DNA from: Pseudomonas nitroreducens NBRC 12694
GTDB lineage: Bacteria; Pseudomonadota; Gammaproteobacteria; Pseudomonadales; Pseudomonadaceae
Assembly (NCBI RefSeq): GCF_002091755.1
Contig: NZ_BDAI01000002.1
Span: 124,001 to 188,000 of the forward strand
Length of the DNA stretch: 64,000 nt
Direction: 5' to 3'
Shown: piece by piece, positions 59,926 to 64,000 of the stretch
How the letters are laid out: each line of letters opens with the position of its first letter
Position numbering within the stretch: position 1 is the first letter of the stretch
Made by a program: the position numbers and the translations under genes
Notes under the pieces: generated by a model
Databases searched by the model: none
What the model was told of the DNA's origin: nothing
The model's input: only the letters and a program-made list of their open reading frames with translations

Positions 59926-60246
59926 ATGGTCACTCACTACAAGGTCAAAGGCCACCTGGCTTGCGGGCACGCGGGCAAGCACCTGGAATCCACCACCGAG
60001 CTGAACCGGGTGAAATGCCGGAGCTGCCGTAACACCGACGTTTACAAGGAGGCCCGCCGCGATGCACGCAACGCCGCGCGCCGTGCCCAGCGCAAGGCCC
60101 GCGCAGAAGCCGTGCACAACGACTGGCGCAGCTTCTGGGAGAAACGCCTGGCCGCGATGCCTGGCACCCAGCGCCTGCCGCGTGGGTTCCAGGACCAGGC
60201 ATTCGTGGGCGCTGCTGCCGGCGCTCCTGTAGCGGCTGCCGCTTGA
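59926..60246 (+). CDS. Small basic hypothetical protein with Cys pairs
   Basis: This 106-residue protein, preceded by GGGAGAA, is not a family I recognise. CGH at 13-15 and CRSC at 31-34 could bind zinc as a short ribbon. An Arg/Ala-rich helix (about 43-62) and an Ala-rich tail follow. It lies between the LysE exporter and tpx. Confidence 0.68.
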   Translation: MVTHYKVKGHLACGHAGKHLESTTELNRVKCRSCRNTDVYKEARRDARNAARRAQRKARAEAVHNDWRSFWEKRLAAMPGTQRLPRGFQDQAFVGAAAGAPVAAAA

Positions 60247-60390
60247 GCCGGGCCTGAGGGGAGGGTTGGCCGGATGCATGTCCGAGCATTGCGCTCGGGC
60301 AAGTCGTGCTAGCATCTGCTCCGGCCCCGAATCCTCCTGCGGCGCTGGCAACCCGCCAGCGCCGCCATCCCTCACAGAAGGACCCAAGCA

Positions 60391-60891
60391 ATGGCTCAAG
60401 TCACCCTCAAGGGCAACCCGGTATCCGTCGACGGCAAGCTGCCGCAGAAAGGCGAGCAGGCTCCGGCGCTGTCGCTGGTCGCCGGCAACCTGTCTGACGT
60501 CACCCTGGAAACCTACGCTGGCAAGCGCAAGGTGCTGAACATCTTCCCCAGCGTCGACACCCCGACCTGCGCCACCTCCGTGCGCAAGTTCAACGCCGAG
60601 GCGAGCAAGCTGGCCAACACCGTGGTGCTGTGCATCTCCGCTGACCTGCCGTTCGCCCAGGCGCGCTTCTGCGGCGCCGAAGGTCTGGAGAACGTGGTGA
60701 ACCTGTCCACCCTGCGTGGCCGCGAGTTCCTCGCCAACTACGGCGTAGCCATCGCCGACGGCCCGCTGGCCGGCCTGGCGGCCCGCGCCGTGGTGGTGCT
60801 GGACGAGCAGAACAAGGTGCTGCACAGCGAGCTGGTCGGCGAAATCGCCGACGAGCCGAACTACGCCGCCGCCATCGCCGCCCTGGCCTGA
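60391..60891 (+). CDS. tpx: Thiol peroxidase Tpx (atypical 2-Cys peroxiredoxin)
   Basis: This 166-residue enzyme reduces lipid and hydrogen peroxides using thioredoxin. The peroxidatic cysteine is C60 in VDTPTCATS and the resolving cysteine is C94 in ARFCGAEG, the standard Tpx pair. MAQVTLKGNPVSV is the common start. AGAAGGA precedes the ATG at 60391. Confidence 0.95.
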   Translation: MAQVTLKGNPVSVDGKLPQKGEQAPALSLVAGNLSDVTLETYAGKRKVLNIFPSVDTPTCATSVRKFNAEASKLANTVVLCISADLPFAQARFCGAEGLENVVNLSTLRGREFLANYGVAIADGPLAGLAARAVVVLDEQNKVLHSELVGEIADEPNYAAAIAALA

Positions 60892-61003
60892 TGACGCTGC
60901 TGCTTTCGTGAGAAAGCCGGGCCGGCCCATCCAGGGTCGGCCCACTGGCGGGGAACCCTGCCGGTCAATCCGGGTCGCAATGCCCCGGAATTTCGTAACT
61001 CCC

Positions 61004-61031
61004 GGTAAATCAAAGGTAAATAGCGGGTAAA
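61004..61031. promoter_or_regulatory. Three GGTAAA repeats at 11-bp spacing upstream of muxA
   Basis: GGTAAA begins at 61004, 61015 and 61026, and a weaker CGTAAC is at 60994. One-helical-turn spacing of direct repeats is typical of OmpR/PhoB-type response-regulator sites. They lie about 95-120 bp before the muxA start. Confidence 0.5.
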
Positions 61032-61124
61032 GAGACTTTGCCTGCGGCCTGGCTGTGCTTATCGTTCAGCCTCGCTATTCTCACTTTTTTGCGTGAAGCC
61101 CTCTTTTCAACAAGACAGAGTCCC

Positions 61125-62423
61125 ATGACTGCAAGCAACGGATCGCCCTCCAAACTCCGCAAACTGCGCCCCTGGCTTATCACGGCACTGCTGTTCGCCG
61201 CCGTGGTGGGGCTGATCATGTGGCTGCACTCGACCTCCACTGGTGCACCGGCGGCCCAGGGCGGGCGTGGCGGGCGACCGGGGCCGGGGCAGATGGCCGC
61301 GGGGCAGGGCGGTACGGCGGTGACCGTCAGCGTCGCGCCGGTGACCAGGGGCGACTTGCCGGTTCACTACCATGCGCTGGGTACGGTGACGGCCTACAAC
61401 ACCGTGAACGTCCGCGCGCGGGTCAGCGGCCAGCTGGTCAAGGTGCCATTCCAGGAAGGCCAGGAAGTGAAGGCCGGCGACGTTCTCGCGGTGATCGACC
61501 CGCGTCCGTTCCAGGCCGCGCTGGACCAGGCCCAGGGCACCTTGCTGCAGAACCAGGCACAACTGAAGAACGCGCAGATCGACCTCGCCCGCTACAAGGG
61601 CCTGTACGCCGAGGACTCCATCGCCAAGCAGACCCTGGACACCCAGGAAGCCCAGGTGCGCCAGTACGAAGGCACCCTGAAGACCAACCAGGGCCAGGTC
61701 GCCGACGCCAAGCTCAACCTCGAATTTACCCAGGTGCGCGCGCCCATCGCAGGCCGCGTCGGCCTGCGCCAGGTGGACGTGGGTAACCTGGTCACCTCCG
61801 GCGACACCACGCCGCTGGTGGTGATCACTCAGGTCAAGCCGATCTCCGTGGTGTTCAGCCTGCCGCAGCAGCAACTGGGTACCATCGCCCGCGAGCTGTA
61901 CAGCAACAAGCCGGTGCCGGTCGAGGCGCTGGACCGCAACCAGAACCAGACCCTGGCCACCGGCGTGCTGAAGACTCTGGACAACCAGATCGACACCACC
62001 ACCGGTACGGTCAAGCTCAAGGCCGGTTTCGAGAACGCCGACCACAAACTGTTCCCCAACCAGTTCGTCAACGTGCGCCTGCTCGCCGAGACGCTACCGG
62101 GCGTGCTGACCATCCCGGCCAACGCCGTGCAGCGCGGTAACGACGGCACCTACGTCTACCTGGTCGGCGAGGAGAGCAAGGCCAAGCGCCAACTGGTCAC
62201 CCTGGGCACCAGCGAGAGCGAGCGCGTGGTGGTGGCCGAGGGCCTGAAGGAAGGCGACCGCGTGGTCGTCGAAGGCACCGACCGTCTGCGCGAAGGCACC
62301 CGCATGAACATCGTCGCCTCCGATGAAAAGGCCCGCGCGGCCGCGACGGAGGAGGGCGACAAGTCCACCGCCAAGCCGTTCGGCTCGGACACTCCGGTCC
62401 AGGACAGCGGTAAGAGCGAATGA
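61125..62423 (+). CDS. muxA: RND efflux periplasmic adaptor, MuxA/MdtA type
   Basis: This 432-residue membrane-fusion protein has an N-terminal membrane anchor (about 16-35) and a Gly/Pro-rich linker. The lipoyl halves are VSGQLVKVPFQEGQEVKAGDVL (about 104-125) and TQVRAPIAGRVG, with a coiled-coil hairpin between. MuxABC-OpmB of P. aeruginosa and MdtABC of E. coli have two different RND pumps, and the next gene is the first of them. Its stop overlaps the muxB ATG. Confidence 0.9.
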   Translation: MTASNGSPSKLRKLRPWLITALLFAAVVGLIMWLHSTSTGAPAAQGGRGGRPGPGQMAAGQGGTAVTVSVAPVTRGDLPVHYHALGTVTAYNTVNVRARVSGQLVKVPFQEGQEVKAGDVLAVIDPRPFQAALDQAQGTLLQNQAQLKNAQIDLARYKGLYAEDSIAKQTLDTQEAQVRQYEGTLKTNQGQVADAKLNLEFTQVRAPIAGRVGLRQVDVGNLVTSGDTTPLVVITQVKPISVVFSLPQQQLGTIARELYSNKPVPVEALDRNQNQTLATGVLKTLDNQIDTTTGTVKLKAGFENADHKLFPNQFVNVRLLAETLPGVLTIPANAVQRGNDGTYVYLVGEESKAKRQLVTLGTSESERVVVAEGLKEGDRVVVEGTDRLREGTRMNIVASDEKARAAATEEGDKSTAKPFGSDTPVQDSGKSE

Positions 62424-64000
62424 ACCCGTCCCGCCTGTTCATCCTGCGGCCGGTCGCCACCACGCTATTGATGGTGGCGATCCTGCTGTCGGGGATCATC
62501 GCCTACCGCTTCCTGCCGATCTCGGCCCTGCCGGAGGTGGACTACCCGACCATCCAGGTGGTGACCCTGTATCCCGGCGCCAGCCCGGACATCATGACCT
62601 CCTCGGTGACCGCGCCGCTGGAGAACCAGCTGGGGCAGATTCCCGGCCTGAACGAGATGTCTTCCACCAGTTCCGGTGGCGCTTCGGTGATCACCCTGCA
62701 GTTCAGCCTGCAGATCAACCTGGATGTCGCCGAACAGGAAGTCCAGGCGGCGATCAACACCGCGCAGAGCCTGCTGCCCAAGGACCTGCCGAACCAGCCG
62801 GTGTACAGCAAGGTGAATCCGGCGGACGCACCGATCCTGACGCTGGCGGTGATGTCCCCGGACATGCCGCTGCCGCAGATCCAGGACCTGGTGGACACGC
62901 GCCTCGCGCAGAAGATTTCGCAGATTTCCGGCGTCGGCCTGGTCAGCATCAGCGGCGGCCAGCGCCCCGCGGTGCGCATCCGCGCCAACCCCGGCGCCCT
63001 GGCGGTGGCCGGCCTGAGCCTGCAGGACCTGCAGACCACCGTCACCAACAACAACCTCAACGGTCCCAAGGGCAGCTTCGATGGCCCGACCCGTTCCTCG
63101 ACCCTGGACGCCAACGACCAGCTCAAATCCGCCGACGCCTACCGCGACCTGATCATCGCCTACAAGAACGGCTCGCCTTTGCGCGTGCGTGACGTGGCAA
63201 GCGTGGAGGACGACGCCGAGAACGTGCGCCTGGCCGCCTGGGCCAATACCTCGCCGGCCGTGGTGCTGAACATCCAGCGCCAGCCGGGCGCCAACGTCAT
63301 CGAGGTGGTGGACAGCATCAAGAAGATGCTCCCGCAACTGCAGGCGACCCTGCCGGGCAGCCTGGAAGTAACGGTGCTCACCGACCGCACCACGACCATC
63401 CGCGCCTCGGTGGCGGACGTGCAGTTCGAGCTGTTCCTCGCCGTCTGCCTGGTGGTGATGGTCACCTTCCTGTTCCTGCGCAATATCTCCGCGACGCTGA
63501 TCCCCAGCTTCGCCGTGCCCCTGTCGCTGATCGGCACCTTCGGCGTGATGTACCTGGCCGGCTTCTCGATCAACAACCTGACGCTGATGGCGCTGACCAT
63601 CGCCACCGGCTTCGTGGTGGACGACGCCATCGTCATGGTGGAGAACATTGCGCGCTACCTGGAGCAGGGCGATCCGCCGCTGGAGGCCGCGCTCAAGGGC
63701 TCGAAGCAGATCGGCTTCACCATCATCTCGCTGACCTTCTCGCTGATCGCCGTGCTGATCCCGCTGCTGTTCATGGGCGACGTGGCTGGCCGGCTGTTCC
63801 GCGAGTTCGCCATCACGCTCGCCGTGGCGATCCTGATCTCCGGTTTCGTCTCCCTGACCCTGACGCCGATGCTCAGCGCCAAGTTGCTGCGCCATGTCGA
63901 GCCGGAGCAGGAAGGGCGCTTCGCCCGCGCTGCCGGGCGCTTCATCGACAAGATGATCGAGCGCTATGCCGCCGCCCTGCGCGTGGTGCTGCGGCACCAG
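62420..64000 (+). CDS. muxB: RND efflux inner-membrane pump, MuxB/MdtB type, 5' part
   Basis: The first 527 codons of an RND transporter of about 1,040 residues; it runs off the window. MNPSRLFILRPVATTLLM starts with the first membrane helix. The proton-relay Asp pair is in TGFVVDDAIVMVENIARYL (about 392-410), as in other RND pumps. The start ATG shares ATGA with the muxA stop. It is not interrupted within the window. Confidence 0.92.
   Translation, partial: MNPSRLFILRPVATTLLMVAILLSGIIAYRFLPISALPEVDYPTIQVVTLYPGASPDIMTSSVTAPLENQLGQIPGLNEMSSTSSGGASVITLQFSLQINLDVAEQEVQAAINTAQSLLPKDLPNQPVYSKVNPADAPILTLAVMSPDMPLPQIQDLVDTRLAQKISQISGVGLVSISGGQRPAVRIRANPGALAVAGLSLQDLQTTVTNNNLNGPKGSFDGPTRSSTLDANDQLKSADAYRDLIIAYKNGSPLRVRDVASVEDDAENVRLAAWANTSPAVVLNIQRQPGANVIEVVDSIKKMLPQLQATLPGSLEVTVLTDRTTTIRASVADVQFELFLAVCLVVMVTFLFLRNISATLIPSFAVPLSLIGTFGVMYLAGFSINNLTLMALTIATGFVVDDAIVMVENIARYLEQGDPPLEAALKGSKQIGFTIISLTFSLIAVLIPLLFMGDVAGRLFREFAITLAVAILISGFVSLTLTPMLSAKLLRHVEPEQEGRFARAAGRFIDKMIERYAAALRVVLRHQ

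Noticed and set aside
60900..60945. Intrinsic terminator after tpx
   Set aside because: The GGGCCG...CGGCCC pairing is imperfect and lacks a T-run, so it was not called.

Overview
The window is about 64 kb of GC-rich, gene-dense gammaproteobacterial chromosome and looks like a Pseudomonas of the P. aeruginosa / P. nitroreducens / P. citronellolis type. The evidence is several gene groups known from that genus: hxuIRA-type haem signalling with a PigA-like haem oxygenase, phnWX, pmpM, pdxB, msuEDC-sfnR with sfnG, tpx and muxAB, plus REP doublets between genes. The species assignment is inference. No rRNA, tRNA, CRISPR array, prophage or intact insertion sequence was seen.

1-8.9 kb (all minus strand): a hydrogen-oxidation locus. 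In transcription order it holds hoxA (NtrC-type regulator), hoxB and hoxC (regulatory H2-sensing [NiFe] hydrogenase), nikR (nickel repressor), hoxJ (histidine kinase), hoxN (nickel permease), hoxK (small subunit with the six-cysteine signature of O2-tolerant enzymes) and the 5' part of hoxG, which runs off the window. A NikR-type operator overlaps a sigma54-like promoter directly upstream of hoxN. H2 sensing (HoxBCJA) and nickel sensing (NikR) therefore appear to converge on one locus.

8.9-16.3 kb: mixed housekeeping and accessory genes (Lrp regulator and divergent EamA exporter, DUF1615 lipoprotein, small periplasmic protein, TetR regulator, DUF1543 protein, LMW-phosphatase/ArsC-like protein, luciferase-like oxidoreductase, YajD-type HNH protein, YbaN-type membrane protein). 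16.2-21.3 kb: Fur-boxed ECF sigma / anti-sigma / TonB haem receptor / haem oxygenase unit. 21.4-27.1 kb: 2-aminoethylphosphonate degradation (phnW, phnX, two LysR regulators, an organophosphate-type permease). 27.1-35.1 kb: a structured repeat island, a cupin regulator with divergent EamA exporter, a MATE pump, pdxB and small enzymes.

35.1-41.8 kb: organosulfur assimilation, msuE-msuD-msuC-sfnR and the separate sfnG. Both units have a -24/-12 promoter and share an inverted repeat upstream that is a candidate SfnR activator site. 42.5-46.3 kb: three-subunit periplasmic gluconate-type dehydrogenase. 46.7-54.3 kb: LysR/SDR pair, an HD-domain protein, and a Rieske oxygenase / GMC oxidoreductase / GlxA-type regulator operon that looks like an uncharacterised oxidation pathway, possibly for a quaternary amine. 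54.4-64 kb: HI0933-type flavoprotein, OsmC-YcaO fusion, two VOC proteins, LysE exporter, tpx, and muxA with the first 527 codons of muxB.

The strongest leads are the NikR operator overlapping the hoxN promoter, the shared SfnR-type sites, and the Rieske/GMC module with its unusual iron-ligand spacing.
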